NCBI GenBank assembly: GCA_044464225.1
Contig: JBIQLN010000008.1
Location: 67,718-131,717, forward strand
Direction of reading: 5' to 3'
DNA: 64,000 bases
DNA from: 66-474 sp044464225
GTDB taxonomy: Bacteria > Pseudomonadota > Gammaproteobacteria > Xanthomonadales > Rhodanobacteraceae
Within the stretch, counting starts at the first letter, position 1, and the number at the start of each line of letters is the position of its first letter. Of this stretch, positions 39,541-49,112 are shown in pieces. A program made the translations under genes and the position numbers. The notes beneath the pieces are model-generated. The model searched no databases, had not been told where the DNA came from, and worked only from the letters and a program-made list of their open reading frames with translations.

Positions 39541-40098
39541 ATGAGCAAGGAACGTCCCGTCATCGCGGTGCTGGTCGGCAGCCTGCGCAAGGATTCATTC
39601 AACAAGCAACTGGCGCGCGCGCTGGAGAAGGTCGCCGGCGACCGTGCGGAATTCCACCGCATCCGCATCGACGACCAGCCACTCTACAACCAGGATTTCG
39701 ATGGCGATTATCCACCGGCTTGCAAGCGGTTGAAGGACGACATCAACGCCTGCGAGGCGGTGCTTTTCGTGACGCCCGAATACAACCGCTCGGTTCCGGG
39801 CGTGCTGAAGAACGCCATCGACATCGCCTCGCGGCCGTACGGTTACAGCGCATTTTCAGGCAAGCCGGGCGCGGTGATCGGCACGTCAGCCGGCGCCATG
39901 TCGACCGCACTGGCGCAACAGCATCTGCGCAACATCTGCGTGTTCCTGGATATTCCGCTGCTGCAGCAACCGGAAGCGTTCGTCCGCTACAAGGAAGGCC
40001 TGTTCGCGGACGACGGCAGCGTCACCGATGACAGCGTCGCGAAGTTCCTCGGCAACTTCGTGGACAAGTACCTGGAGTGGGTGAGCAGGTTCGCCTAG
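39541..40098 (+). CDS. NADPH-dependent FMN reductase family protein
   Basis: 185 residues. Flavodoxin-like fold with the phosphate loop VGSLRKDSFNKQLA and the family motif FVTPEYNRSVPGVLKNAIDIASRP. This type includes quinone and chromate reductases that use FMN and NAD(P)H. GAGG lies 7 nt before the ATG. An inverted repeat AGCCGATGC/GCATCGGCT (40097-40122) begins at its stop codon. Confidence 0.9.
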   Translation: MSKERPVIAVLVGSLRKDSFNKQLARALEKVAGDRAEFHRIRIDDQPLYNQDFDGDYPPACKRLKDDINACEAVLFVTPEYNRSVPGVLKNAIDIASRPYGYSAFSGKPGAVIGTSAGAMSTALAQQHLRNICVFLDIPLLQQPEAFVRYKEGLFADDGSVTDDSVAKFLGNFVDKYLEWVSRFA

Positions 40099-40158
40099 CC
40101 GATGCCTTGAATTGCATCGGCTCTGAATCTGCGACGTGGCGCGCAAGGAGCGCCGCCC

Positions 40159-40222
40159 GAACGCCGAAGGCGGCCCTGAGCCGCGCAGCGCGAAGGGTGG
40201 GCGCCAAGGATGGCGCGAATAG
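40159..40222 (+). repeat. Dispersed intergenic repeat, copy 2
   Basis: AAGGCGGCCCTGAGCCGCGC, followed by GCGAAGGG, GGGCGCCA and GGATGGCGCGAATA, parallels 12153-12225 on the minus strand. The surrounding 280-nt stretch (40099-40378) has no gene and further imperfect GC-rich repeats. Confidence 0.6.
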
Positions 40223-40378
40223 CGCGCGAGGCAGGGTGCCGAGGACAGGGTTGCTTGGCGAGCGGCGAGCGCCCGACGCGCGAGCCTGGCAGCAAGCGGT
40301 TCGTCACGTGAGCGGGCATTCATCGATTCTGATCGCCATGCCGGACGCGCGCAGCGCGATCCGGAATCGGTACAGCCT

Positions 40379-40786
40379 TCAATGCCCGACGGTGGCGTCG
40401 CTTTCCGCGTCCGAGCCACGCCGGCGCCGGTGGCGCTGCGGAAACAGCGTGAACAGGCCGCCCAGGATCACGAACAGCGGCCACCAGGTGCCCCAGTCGA
40501 GCTGGAACAGGAACAATACGCCCACCAGCACGACGGCCGCGGCGGACAACATCGAGTACAGTACCTCGGCATCGATTTTCCCGACCGCGCGATGGCGTTC
40601 CCAGGCGTGACCCAAGGGCACGAACGCCGCCAGCAGGATGATTACCGCCCACCAGTTGCCGCGGTCGAGGAACGCAAGGTCGTAACCGAGGTTGTTGGCC
40701 AGGAGCAGCAGGCCGATCGCGATGATTGCGACAGCCGGGAAGATGCGCCACTGGCGCGCCGCAGGTCGGGTGGTTTCGGTGGTCAC
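40379..40786 (-). CDS. Small membrane protein of the LiaF transmembrane type
   Basis: 135 residues with four hydrophobic segments (IFPAVAIIAIGLLLLANNLGY, WWAVIILLAAFVPLG, AAAVVLVGVLFLFQL and WWPLFVILGGLFTLF), and a basic, then acidic, C-terminal tail. The layout resembles the LiaF N-terminal membrane domain without the cytoplasmic part. No function can be stated. It is divergent from prfB. Confidence 0.75.
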   Translation of the reverse strand: MTTETTRPAARQWRIFPAVAIIAIGLLLLANNLGYDLAFLDRGNWWAVIILLAAFVPLGHAWERHRAVGKIDAEVLYSMLSAAAVVLVGVLFLFQLDWGTWWPLFVILGGLFTLFPQRHRRRRGSDAESDATVGH

Positions 40787-40928
40787 GGGGCACCTCCGTC
40801 GGATGGTGGCCCCAATCTAGGCTGGGCCCGGCCGCATGGCCAGTGACAGCTGTCAGCAGCCGGCGCTGACGCATGCGGCCGCCCCGAGGCTTTGCTAACA
40901 TTTGCGGTCTTTCGCAGTCACCACCGCC

Positions 40929-42054
40929 ATGCTCGAAACCAATCCGATCCGCGCCCGAATCGCGGACCTGCGCGAACGCGTCGAATCGCTTAGGGGGTAT
41001 CTTTGACTACCCGGTCAAGCGCGAACGTCTGGAAGAAGTAACCCGCGAACTGGAAAGCCCGAACGTCTGGGACGATCCCCAGCGCGCGCAGGACCTGGGC
41101 CGCGAACGCGCCCGCCTTGCCGATTTCGTGGAAGGTCTGGACGGTATCAGCCACGGGCTCGATGACGCGGGCGAGCTGCTGGAGCTGTCCGCCGACGAAG
41201 GCGACGATGCCTCCATCGAATCCATCGCGCGCGACGTGGACCGGCTGGAAACCCGCATTGGCAAGCTGGAGTTCCAGCGCATGTTCGCGGGTGAAATGGA
41301 CCCGTCCAACGCTTTCGTAGACATCCAGGCGGGTGCCGGCGGTACGGAAGCGCAGGACTGGGCCGAGATGCTGCTGCGCATGTACCTGCGCTGGGCCGAA
41401 GACAAGGGCTGGCAAACCGAATTGCTGGAAGCCAGCGAGGGCGAAGTCGCGGGCATCAAGTCGGCAAGCTTTCGCGTGGCCGGCGATTACGCCTACGGCT
41501 GGCTGAAGACCGAAATCGGCGTGCATCGGCTGGTGCGGAAATCGCCATTCGATTCGGACAACCGTCGCCACACGTCGTTCGCCTCCGTATTCGTATCGCC
41601 GGAAGTCGACGACGACATCGACATCGAAATCAATCCGGCCGACCTGAAGACCGATGTGTACCGTTCGTCCGGGGCGGGTGGCCAGCACGTCAACAAGACC
41701 GAGTCGGCGGTGCGCATCACGCACGTGCCGTCGGGGATCGTGGTGGCGTGCCAGACCGAGCGTTCGCAACACGCCAACCGCGATCGCGCGATGAAGATGC
41801 TGCGCGCCAAGCTGTATGAAATGGAAATCCAGAAGCGCAACGCCGAAAAGGCCGCGCTGGAAGCCACCAAATCCGACGTGGGCTGGGGCAGCCAGATCCG
41901 CAACTATGTACTGGACCAGTCGCGCATCAAGGACCTCCGCACGGGTATCGAGCGCACCGACACCCAGCGCGTGCTGGACGGTGATCTCGATGAATTCATC
42001 GAAGCCAGTTTGAAGATGGGCCTTGAAGCCGGCGCCAAGCGCGCGGATGCGTAA
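40929..42054 (+). CDS. prfB: Peptide chain release factor 2, by programmed +1 frameshift
   Basis: Made as 40929..41003 joined to 41005..42054, giving 374 residues. The zero frame starts MLETNPIRARIADLRERVE and reaches CTT TGA at codons 25-26. Skipping one base continues at GAC into DYPVKRERLEEVTREL. The SPF anticodon-like motif (RKSPFDSDNRRHTSF) and the GGQ motif (SGAGGQHVNKTESA) are intact. It ends translation at UGA and UAA. A TAACAT box (40896-40901) lies upstream. It is followed by a repeat and lysS. Confidence 0.96.
40992..41007 (+). promoter_or_regulatory. prfB +1 recoding site
   Basis: AGGGGG TAT CTT TGA C: an internal Shine-Dalgarno (40992-40997), slippery CTT (41001-41003), UGA stop (41004-41006) and the following C. 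This is identical to the E. coli prfB site. Low RF2 delays termination and favours the +1 shift, so RF2 controls its own synthesis. Confidence 0.95.
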
Positions 42055-42067
42055 GTTATGCTCTTTG

Positions 42068-42180
42068 CCTTCTCCCGTCGGGAGAAGGTGGCGCGAAGCG
42101 CCGGATGAGGGTCCGGTTCGTGACGAGCGCTGCGAAATTTCCGAGCCCTCACCCCAACCCCTCTCCCGGCGGGAGAGGGG
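42068..42180. repeat. Intergenic repeat of the CCCTCACCCCAACCCC type
   Basis: Two G/C-rich hairpins, CCTTCTCCC/GGGAGAAGG (42068-42088) and CCCCTCTCCC/GGGAGAGGGG (42158-42180), bracket a spacer ending CCCTCACCCCAACC. This element type is widely scattered in Xanthomonadales genomes. It lies 8 nt after prfB and 15 nt before lysS, so it is probably transcribed with them. Confidence 0.7.
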
Positions 42181-42195
42181 CGCAAGCACACAGAC

Positions 42196-43704
42196 ATGAA
42201 CGAAATCGAAGCTCCGTCGCCGCTGGACGAAAACAAGCTCATCGCCGAACGTCGCGAGAAACTGCACGCGCTGCGCGGGCAAGGCGTTGCGTTTCCGAAC
42301 GACTTTCGTCCGGATGCCTGCGCAGGTGACTTGCAGCAGGACACCGATGGTGTCGATGCCGAGGCATTGGCTGCGCAAGCGCGACGGGTGAAGGTCGCCG
42401 GCCGCCTGCTCGGCAAGCGCGTGATGGGCAAGGCCAGTTTTGCGCGCATCCAGGACCGCACCGGCTCGATCCAGTTGTTCCTGCAGAAGGATGCGTTGGA
42501 CGAAACCTACGACGCTTTCAAGGGGTGGGATGTCGGCGACATCGTGGGCGCCGAGGGCACCCTGATGCGCACCAAAACCGGGGAATTGTCGGTGAAGGTG
42601 GATGCACTGCGCCTGCTGACCAAATCCCTGCGCCCGCTGCCGGACAAGTGGCACGGCCTGGCCGACGTCGAACAGCGCTATCGCCAGCGTTACCTCGACC
42701 TGATCGTGACGCCGGAAGCCCGCGATACTTTCCAGAAGCGTTCACGCATCATCGGATTCATCCGGCAGTGGCTCGAAGCCGAGCCGCGGCGATTCATGGA
42801 AGTGGAAACCCCGATGATGCACGTGATTCCCGGTGGCGCCACCGCGCGGCCGTTCGTCACCCACCACAACGCGCTGGACATCGACCTGTATCTGCGCGTG
42901 GCGCCCGAACTGTATCTGAAGCGTCTCGTGGTCGGCGGCTTCGAGCGTGTCTACGAAATCAACCGCAACTTCCGCAACGAGGGCGTGTCCACGCGGCACA
43001 ACCCCGAGTTCACGATGCTGGAGTTGTACCAGGCCTATGTCAGCTACAACGAAATCATGGATCTCACCGAGGCGATGGTCCGCGAAACCGCGAAGGCCGT
43101 GATCGGCACCACCGACCTGAAGTGGGAAGGCCGCGACATCGACGTGGGCAAGGCGTTCCGGCGCTGGTCGCTGGCCGACGCGGTGCGTGAATACAATCCC
43201 GGGATCGGCGAGCATGAATTGCGCGACGTGGCCGCGTTGCGGGCACACTGCGCGCGGCTCAAGGTGCCGGTGAAGGACAGCTACGGCTGGGGCAAGTTGT
43301 TGCTGGAGATTTTCGAAAAGACCGTCGAGCATGCGTTGGTGCAGCCGACCTTCATTACCCGCTATCCGACCGAGGTGTCGCCGCTGGCGCGCGCCAACGA
43401 TCATGATCCGGAAGTCACCGACCGCTTCGAGCTGTTCATCGGCGGCAAGGAATTGGCCAATGGGTTTTCGGAGTTGAACGATCCGGAAGACCAGGCCGCG
43501 CGCTTTCGCGCGCAGGTCGAAGCGATGCAGCACGGCGACGACGAGGCCATGCACTTCGACGCCGATTACATCCGCGCACTCGAAGTGGGGCTGCCGCCGA
43601 CGGGCGGCCTGGGCGTCGGCATCGACCGGTTGGTGATGCTGCTGACCGATTCGGCATCGATTCGTGACGTGCTGCTGTTTCCATACATGCGGCCCGAAAC
43701 CTGA
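42196..43704 (+). CDS. lysS: Lysyl-tRNA synthetase, class II
   Basis: 502 residues, normal for LysRS II. An OB-fold anticodon domain (residues ~60-150, VKVAGRLLGKRVMGKASFARIQD) is followed by the class II core: motif 2 RNEGVSTRHNPEFTMLE and motif 3 GLGVGIDRLVMLLTDS. It charges tRNA-Lys. The gene follows prfB, as in E. coli, with the repeat described above in between. Confidence 0.97.
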   Translation: MNEIEAPSPLDENKLIAERREKLHALRGQGVAFPNDFRPDACAGDLQQDTDGVDAEALAAQARRVKVAGRLLGKRVMGKASFARIQDRTGSIQLFLQKDALDETYDAFKGWDVGDIVGAEGTLMRTKTGELSVKVDALRLLTKSLRPLPDKWHGLADVEQRYRQRYLDLIVTPEARDTFQKRSRIIGFIRQWLEAEPRRFMEVETPMMHVIPGGATARPFVTHHNALDIDLYLRVAPELYLKRLVVGGFERVYEINRNFRNEGVSTRHNPEFTMLELYQAYVSYNEIMDLTEAMVRETAKAVIGTTDLKWEGRDIDVGKAFRRWSLADAVREYNPGIGEHELRDVAALRAHCARLKVPVKDSYGWGKLLLEIFEKTVEHALVQPTFITRYPTEVSPLARANDHDPEVTDRFELFIGGKELANGFSELNDPEDQAARFRAQVEAMQHGDDEAMHFDADYIRALEVGLPPTGGLGVGIDRLVMLLTDSASIRDVLLFPYMRPET

Positions 43705-43823
43705 CTTTCCGGTGCGCATTTCCGCGCAGACGGGAATCGGGTGCCTCGCCACGCATGGGCACCGCATCCCGGTCGATCCACCTGCCCGGGGCGCCGGGCC
43801 CACCGCGACCCTGGAGCCATATC

Positions 43824-44123
43824 ATGTGGTACGCCATCACCGGCATCGACGTCGAAAATTCCCTGGACAAGCGCAAGGCTGCACGGCCGGCGCACATGGC
43901 GCGCTTGCAGAAGCTGCTCGAGGACGGACGGCTGTTGCTGGCGGGTCCTTTCCCCGCGATCGATGCGGAAGACCCGGGCCCCGCGGGTTTCAGCGGCAGC
44001 CTCATCATTGCCGAGTTCGAGGATCTGGAAACCGCAAAAGCCTGGGCCGATGCCGACCCTTATCGCGCGGCGGGTGTCTATCGTGAGGTGACGGTGCGAC
44101 CGTTCCGCCAGACCCTGCCATGA
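43824..44123 (+). CDS. YciI family protein
   Basis: 99 residues. The YCII pattern is plain: MWYAITGIDVENSLDKRKAARPAHMARL, LLLAGPFP, FEDLETAKAWADADPY. E. coli YciI is a small dimer of unclear activity, sometimes compared with muconolactone isomerase-like proteins. GGAG lies 8 nt before the ATG. It overlaps the BolA-family gene by 4 nt. Confidence 0.9.
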   Translation: MWYAITGIDVENSLDKRKAARPAHMARLQKLLEDGRLLLAGPFPAIDAEDPGPAGFSGSLIIAEFEDLETAKAWADADPYRAAGVYREVTVRPFRQTLP

Positions 44124-44377
44124 GCGCCGCGTCCATCGAAGGGATCCGCGCGCGGCTGGTGCAGGCGTTCGCGCCCAGCGAACTCGACGTCATCGACGAG
44201 GGCCACTTGCACATTGGCCATGCAGGCGAGGGCACCGGACATTTCCGCGTCCGTATCACGAGTGCCGCATTTGCGGGCAAGACGCGCGTCCAGCAACACC
44301 GCCTGGTGTACGACGCGCTGGCCGATCTGATGGGCCAGGGCATCCATGCCCTGGCGATCGACGCGCGGGAACCGTAG
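44120..44377 (+). CDS. BolA family protein
   Basis: 85 residues, typical of the small BolA/IbaG proteins: IRARLVQAF, HIGHAGEGTGHFRVRITSAAFAGKTRVQQHRLVYDAL and the C-terminal GIHALAIDAREP. BolA proteins pair with monothiol glutaredoxins and act in iron-sulfur handling or gene control. It overlaps yciI (ATGA), so they are translated together. Confidence 0.9.
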   Translation: MSAASIEGIRARLVQAFAPSELDVIDEGHLHIGHAGEGTGHFRVRITSAAFAGKTRVQQHRLVYDALADLMGQGIHALAIDAREP

Positions 44378-44563
44378 CCTGCAGCGACTCGTCGGGCAGC
44401 CCGGCTGAATATGAAATCCATTAGGATTGTTTTCCAACTCATTGAATAGGCACATCAGCCCAACTTTTCGTTGCGTCCGGCCGCGGGCCTTGGCACAGTG
44501 GCGCATTCGCCCGGCGCCTTTGCCGCCGGCCTGATTGCTGCCGTAACCTCATTTTCTGACCCA

Positions 44564-47500
44564 ATGCGCCTGTCCACCATCAAACTGGCCGGATTCAAGT
44601 CGTTTGTCGATCCGACCGTCCTCCACCTCCCAACCAATCTCACCGGCATCTGCGGCCCCAACGGCTGCGGCAAGTCCAACATCATCGACGCGATCCGCTG
44701 GGTGATGGGTGAAAGCGCGGCAAGCCGGCTGCGCGGGGAAGCGATCACCGACGTGATCTTCTCCGGCTCATCCGGACGCAAGCCGGTTGGACAGGCCACG
44801 GTCGAACTGGTTTTCGACAATTCCGACGGCACGCTCGGCGGTGAATACGCCGGCTTCAACGAAATTTCGGTGAAACGCAGCGTCAGCCGCGACTCCCAGT
44901 CCGATTACTACTTGAATGGGGTACGTTGCCGTCGTCGCGACATCACCGACCTGTTCCTCGGCACCGGCCTTGGTGCGCGCAGCTACTCCATCATCGAGCA
45001 GGGCGTGATTTCCGACATCGTCGAATCGCGGCCCGAACAATTGCGCATCCACCTCGAGGAAGCCGCTGGCGTATCGCGCTACAAGGAACGGCGCAAGGAG
45101 ACCGAAAGCCGCATCAAGGCCACGCGCGAGAACCTCGACCGCGTCAAGGACGTGCGCGAGGAAGTCGAAAAGCAACTCGATCATTTGAACCGCCAGGCGC
45201 GCGCGGCGGAGCGCTGGAAGAAGCTGAAGGAAGAGCGCTCGCTGCGGGAAGCGGAACTGCGCGCCTTGAACTACCGATCGGTGAGTGCGCAGCTGGACAA
45301 GCACCGGCAGGCCCTGCGCGAAGCCGAGACTGCACTGGAGGGCAAGCTCGCCGCGCAACGCCGCCTGGAGGCCGAGATCGAGACGGGCCGCGAAGCGCAC
45401 CAGCAACACACCGAAGCCATGAACGCGGTGCAAGCCGAGGCATACCAGGTCGGCGCCGAACTCGCGCGTGTCGAGCAACAGATCAAGCACCACCGCGAGA
45501 TGCTGGAACGCCTGCAGCACGACCGCGAAGAATCGGAACGCGCGTGGACCGAACTGGCCGACCACATCAACGCTGATACCGCGCAGCAGGATGAACTGAA
45601 AGCCGCCGTCGTCGAAGCCGAGCCCGCAACGGAGCGCCTGCGCGAGGCCGAGTCGCAGGCAGTGCAGGCTTTGAACGAAGCCGAAGCCGCGCACGCGGCT
45701 TGGCAGCAGCGCTGGGAAGCGCACAGCGGACAGACCGCGTCCACCTCGCGCGAGGCCGAGGTCGAGCGCACCCACATCGATCACCTCGACAAACAGGCGC
45801 TGGACCTGTCGCGTCGTCGCGAGGCCTTGCGCAACGAGCGCCAGCGTTACGACCTCGACGCGTTGACGGCGGCCACCCGGAGCCTGTCCGATGAACACGC
45901 GTCACTGAAGGCACAGGTCGAAACGCATTCGCAGAATCTCGATGCCCAGAAGGCCGCCGCCGAACGCCTGCTGGGTGAAGAGCGTCAAACCCAGACCGCA
46001 CTGGCGGAAGCCAATGCGCAGAAGCAAAGCCTGCGGGGGCGGATCGCGTCCCTCGAAGCCTTGCAGCGTGCCGCGCTTGGCCGTGATCGCGACACGGCGC
46101 GGGAGTGGCTGCAGAAGGTCGGACTCGCAGGCGGCAAACGCCTGGGTGCCAGCCTGCAGGTCGGCGACGGCTGGGATCGTGCGGTGGAAACCGTGCTGGC
46201 CGGGATGCTGGAAGCCGTGCTGGTTGACGACCCCACCGCCCATGCGAACGACCTGGCCGATGTCGCGAAAACCGATATCACGCTGGTCGGCAACGGCGAA
46301 TCCCTGGACGTGGATGTCGCCGGAACGCTTGCCGCCGAGGTGCGGGGGCCCGCCGCGGCCCGCGCGCTGCTGGCGCAGGTGCGCACGGCCGCATCGCTGG
46401 ACGAGGCGCGCGCAATCGCAGGTACCCTCGCGCCCGCGCATACGGTGATCACCCGCGACGGCGTATGGCTGGGCGCGGGTTTTGCGCGCGTGCGCCGCGC
46501 GGAGGGTGGGCAGGTCGGCGTGCTGACGCGCGAACGTGAGCTGCACGAAGCGACCGCGGAACTTGCCGTGGTCGAAAAGCGCATCGCGGAATTGCAGGAG
46601 CGCCAGGCCCACGTGCGCGACCAGCGCCGAGCGGCCGAACAGGCCCGCGATGATGCGCAGCGTGACGTCTACAACGCTCATCGGCGCCTGTCGGAACTGG
46701 CCGGCGAGATGCAAAGCCGGCAGGGTCGCATCGACAGCGCGCGCGCGCGGCTGCAAGCCATCGATATCGAGCACGCCGACATCGAAAGGGCGCTCGCGGA
46801 AAACGAGCAGTTGCTGCAGGCCGCCCGCGGGCGCATGCAAGCCGCTGTCGCCAACATGGGCGAGCACGAACAGGCGCGCCTCGCGCTGGAATCCGAACGC
46901 CGCCATCTGCTGGAAGGCCGCGAGGCCGCGCGCGCCGATGCTCAGGAAGCCGCCGACGCCGCGCATCGCCATGCGATCGCGCTGGAGTCCAAGCGGGTCA
47001 CCCTGTCGGCGCTGGAACAGTCGCTGGCCCGCATGCGCGCGCAGCACGAGCAACTCGCCAAGCATCGCGCGGAACTGGACCGGCGCCTTGCCGAGGGCGG
47101 CGATCCGATCGCCGCACTCGAAAAGGAACGCCAGGTCTGCCTTGAACAACGGCTCACGGTCGACCGCAAGCTGGTCGATGCGCGCCGCCTGGTCGATGAA
47201 TACGCCAGCACCTTGCGCGAACGCGAGCAGGCCCGGCACGCGGCCGAGCAGGCAATGGCGGACGAGCGTGACGCGCTGGAGAAACTGCGCCTGGAAGAGC
47301 AGGGCCACCGTCTGCGGGCCGAACAGCTCGCCGAGGCGATCCGCAAGGCGGGACTGGAAATCGAACCGTTGCTCGCCAATCTTTCCGACGAAGTACAGCC
47401 GGAAGCCTGGCAGGAAAAGATCGCCGATCTCGATGCGCGCATCGCGCGGCTGGAGCCGGTCAATCTTGCGGCGATCACCGAGCACGCCGAGGCGGCGCAG

Positions 47501-48070
47501 CGCAAGGAATACCTCGACGCGCAGATGACCGACCTCACCACCGCGCTGGAAACGCTGGAAAACGCGATCCGCAAGATCGACCGCGAAACCCGCGAACGTT
47601 TCAAGGACACCTTCGACCGCGTCAACGCCGGGTTCCAGGATCTGTTCCCGAAACTGTTCGGCGGCGGCCACGCATACCTGGAATTGACCGGCGAAGACTT
47701 GCTGGACGCCGGCGTCACGATGATGGCGCGCCCGCCGGGCAAGCGGAACAGCCACATTTCGCTGCTCTCGGGAGGCGAAAAGGCGATGACCGCCGTGGCC
47801 CTGGTGATGGCGATCTTCAATTTGAATCCCGCGCCGTTCTGCCTGCTGGACGAGGTGGATGCACCACTCGATGAAGGCAACGTCGGCCGCTTCAGCCAGC
47901 TCGTGCGCGACATGTCCGAGCGCGTGCAGTTCATGGTGGTCACCCACAACAAGTCGACCATGGAAATGGCCTACCAGTTGTGCGGCGTGACGATGCGCGA
48001 ACCCGGCGTGTCGCGGCTGGTTCAGGTCGATTTGGCCGAAGCGACCCGATTGGCAGGCGTGGCCGCGTAG
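44564..48070 (+). CDS. smc: Chromosome partition protein SMC
   Basis: 1168 residues. The N-terminal ATPase half has Walker A GPNGCGKSN; two long coiled coils flank the hinge (residues about 510-650); and the C-terminal half has the LLSGGEKAMTAVAL signature and FCLLDEVDAPLDEGNV Walker B. It compacts and organises the chromosome. The ATG at 44564 opens MRLSTIKLAGFKSF, the family start; the frame runs open upstream but adds no conserved sequence. It precedes zipA, the usual order in this group. Confidence 0.97.
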   Translation: MRLSTIKLAGFKSFVDPTVLHLPTNLTGICGPNGCGKSNIIDAIRWVMGESAASRLRGEAITDVIFSGSSGRKPVGQATVELVFDNSDGTLGGEYAGFNEISVKRSVSRDSQSDYYLNGVRCRRRDITDLFLGTGLGARSYSIIEQGVISDIVESRPEQLRIHLEEAAGVSRYKERRKETESRIKATRENLDRVKDVREEVEKQLDHLNRQARAAERWKKLKEERSLREAELRALNYRSVSAQLDKHRQALREAETALEGKLAAQRRLEAEIETGREAHQQHTEAMNAVQAEAYQVGAELARVEQQIKHHREMLERLQHDREESERAWTELADHINADTAQQDELKAAVVEAEPATERLREAESQAVQALNEAEAAHAAWQQRWEAHSGQTASTSREAEVERTHIDHLDKQALDLSRRREALRNERQRYDLDALTAATRSLSDEHASLKAQVETHSQNLDAQKAAAERLLGEERQTQTALAEANAQKQSLRGRIASLEALQRAALGRDRDTAREWLQKVGLAGGKRLGASLQVGDGWDRAVETVLAGMLEAVLVDDPTAHANDLADVAKTDITLVGNGESLDVDVAGTLAAEVRGPAAARALLAQVRTAASLDEARAIAGTLAPAHTVITRDGVWLGAGFARVRRAEGGQVGVLTRERELHEATAELAVVEKRIAELQERQAHVRDQRRAAEQARDDAQRDVYNAHRRLSELAGEMQSRQGRIDSARARLQAIDIEHADIERALAENEQLLQAARGRMQAAVANMGEHEQARLALESERRHLLEGREAARADAQEAADAAHRHAIALESKRVTLSALEQSLARMRAQHEQLAKHRAELDRRLAEGGDPIAALEKERQVCLEQRLTVDRKLVDARRLVDEYASTLREREQARHAAEQAMADERDALEKLRLEEQGHRLRAEQLAEAIRKAGLEIEPLLANLSDEVQPEAWQEKIADLDARIARLEPVNLAAITEHAEAAQRKEYLDAQMTDLTTALETLENAIRKIDRETRERFKDTFDRVNAGFQDLFPKLFGGGHAYLELTGEDLLDAGVTMMARPPGKRNSHISLLSGGEKAMTAVALVMAIFNLNPAPFCLLDEVDAPLDEGNVGRFSQLVRDMSERVQFMVVTHNKSTMEMAYQLCGVTMREPGVSRLVQVDLAEATRLAGVAA

Positions 48071-48259
48071 CGGGCGTCGAAAGTCCGCGCATGGCGGTGC
48101 CGACCCGTCGCTGTCGGCTCGACAGGCGGGATGCGCTGCGCTGCTCCCGCCCCACCTTCAACGAGGGACCGATCCGTGCGGGCAGGGCGGGTGCCGACCA
48201 CCTTTCGCGGCGCACGCCGATTCCCCGTAGCCATTGCGCGATACACCCTGTATCGGGCA

Positions 48260-48286
48260 TTGTTTCGCCCCGATTTTTGCTAAAGT
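48260..48286 (+). promoter_or_regulatory. Possible promoter of zipA
   Basis: TTGTTT (48260-48265) and TAAAGT (48281-48286), separated by 15 nt, precede the zipA ATG by 7 nt. The spacer is short and the start would be nearly leaderless, so this is weak; read-through from smc is also possible. Confidence 0.3.
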
Positions 48287-48293
48287 CCACGCC

Positions 48294-49085
48294 ATGGACG
48301 TCGCTGTTTCCGCCACCACCCTGCGCATCATCATCGCCGCCATCGGCGTGGTGGTGCTGGTCGCGATCTATTTCTTCGGACGGCCGCGCAAAACCGAGCA
48401 CGGCCGCCGCGTCGTGCCGCGCAAAACGGGCGACGAACGCGTGGATCCGGTGATCGGCAACACCACGGATGCGGAAGACGCCTCCTCCGATGCGCCGCCG
48501 CAACAAGGCGAACTGGACGTCGCACTGCAACGCGAGCTCGATCGGCTTGGCGCCACCGTTGCCGCCGACCGCAACGCGTCGTCGCAAGCCGCGCCCGTGG
48601 AATCCAGCGCGGGGCAGCGCCCGAACGAACTGGCGGTCGACCGTATCGTCAGCCTGTTCGTGGTCGCGCGCGCCGGTGAAGAATTCCGCGGCAGCGACAT
48701 CGTGGTGGCTGCGGAAAAGGCCGGCCTGCGTTTCGGTGCCATGAACATCTTCCACCGGCTCGTCGACGGCCGCCCCGAGGCCGGACCGATCTTCAGCATG
48801 GCCAACATGATGAAGCCGGGCTATTTCGACATGTCACGGATCGCCGAATTGGTCACGCCCGGTGTCACTTTCTTCATTACGCTACCCGGCCCATTGCCGG
48901 CGCTGGATGCGTGGGAAGCCATGTTGCCGGCAGCGCAACGCATCGCCGAACTTCTGGGCGGCGATTTGCTGGACGAAGACCACAATGCATTGGGCCGTCA
49001 GCGCGTTGCGGGACTGCGAGAGGAATTGCGCGCGTGGGACCGCCAGCACGAAGGCCCGGTCATCGGCGCGCCGCCCCGTCGCTGA
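48294..49085 (+). CDS. zipA: Cell division protein ZipA
   Basis: 263 residues. One N-terminal membrane segment (TLRIIIAAIGVVVLVAIYFFG), a polar linker rich in Asp, Gln and Ala, and a C-terminal FtsZ-binding domain (residues ~115-245, RIVSLFVVARAGEEFRGSDI and MKPGYFDMSRIAELVTPGVTFFITLPGP). It anchors FtsZ at the division site. In related genomes ligA usually follows; here a PaiB-like gene does. Confidence 0.93.
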   Translation: MDVAVSATTLRIIIAAIGVVVLVAIYFFGRPRKTEHGRRVVPRKTGDERVDPVIGNTTDAEDASSDAPPQQGELDVALQRELDRLGATVAADRNASSQAAPVESSAGQRPNELAVDRIVSLFVVARAGEEFRGSDIVVAAEKAGLRFGAMNIFHRLVDGRPEAGPIFSMANMMKPGYFDMSRIAELVTPGVTFFITLPGPLPALDAWEAMLPAAQRIAELLGGDLLDEDHNALGRQRVAGLREELRAWDRQHEGPVIGAPPRR

Positions 49086-49112
49086 TTCCGCGCGCAGCAC
49101 CACGAGACGAAA

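Noticed and set aside
40873..41003. An uninterrupted upstream start for prfB avoiding the stop codon
   Set aside because: It yields a non-homologous N-terminus. The 40929 start followed by the AGGGGG-TAT-CTT-TGA-C recoding site gives the correct RF2 N-terminus.
42055..42195. Riboswitch or T-box-like leader before lysS
   Set aside because: The stretch is a dispersed intergenic repeat with two simple hairpins and no conserved riboswitch core.
44471..44563. Longer N-terminus for SMC
   Set aside because: The family begins at MRLSTIKLAGFKSF (44564). The upstream residues are unrelated.
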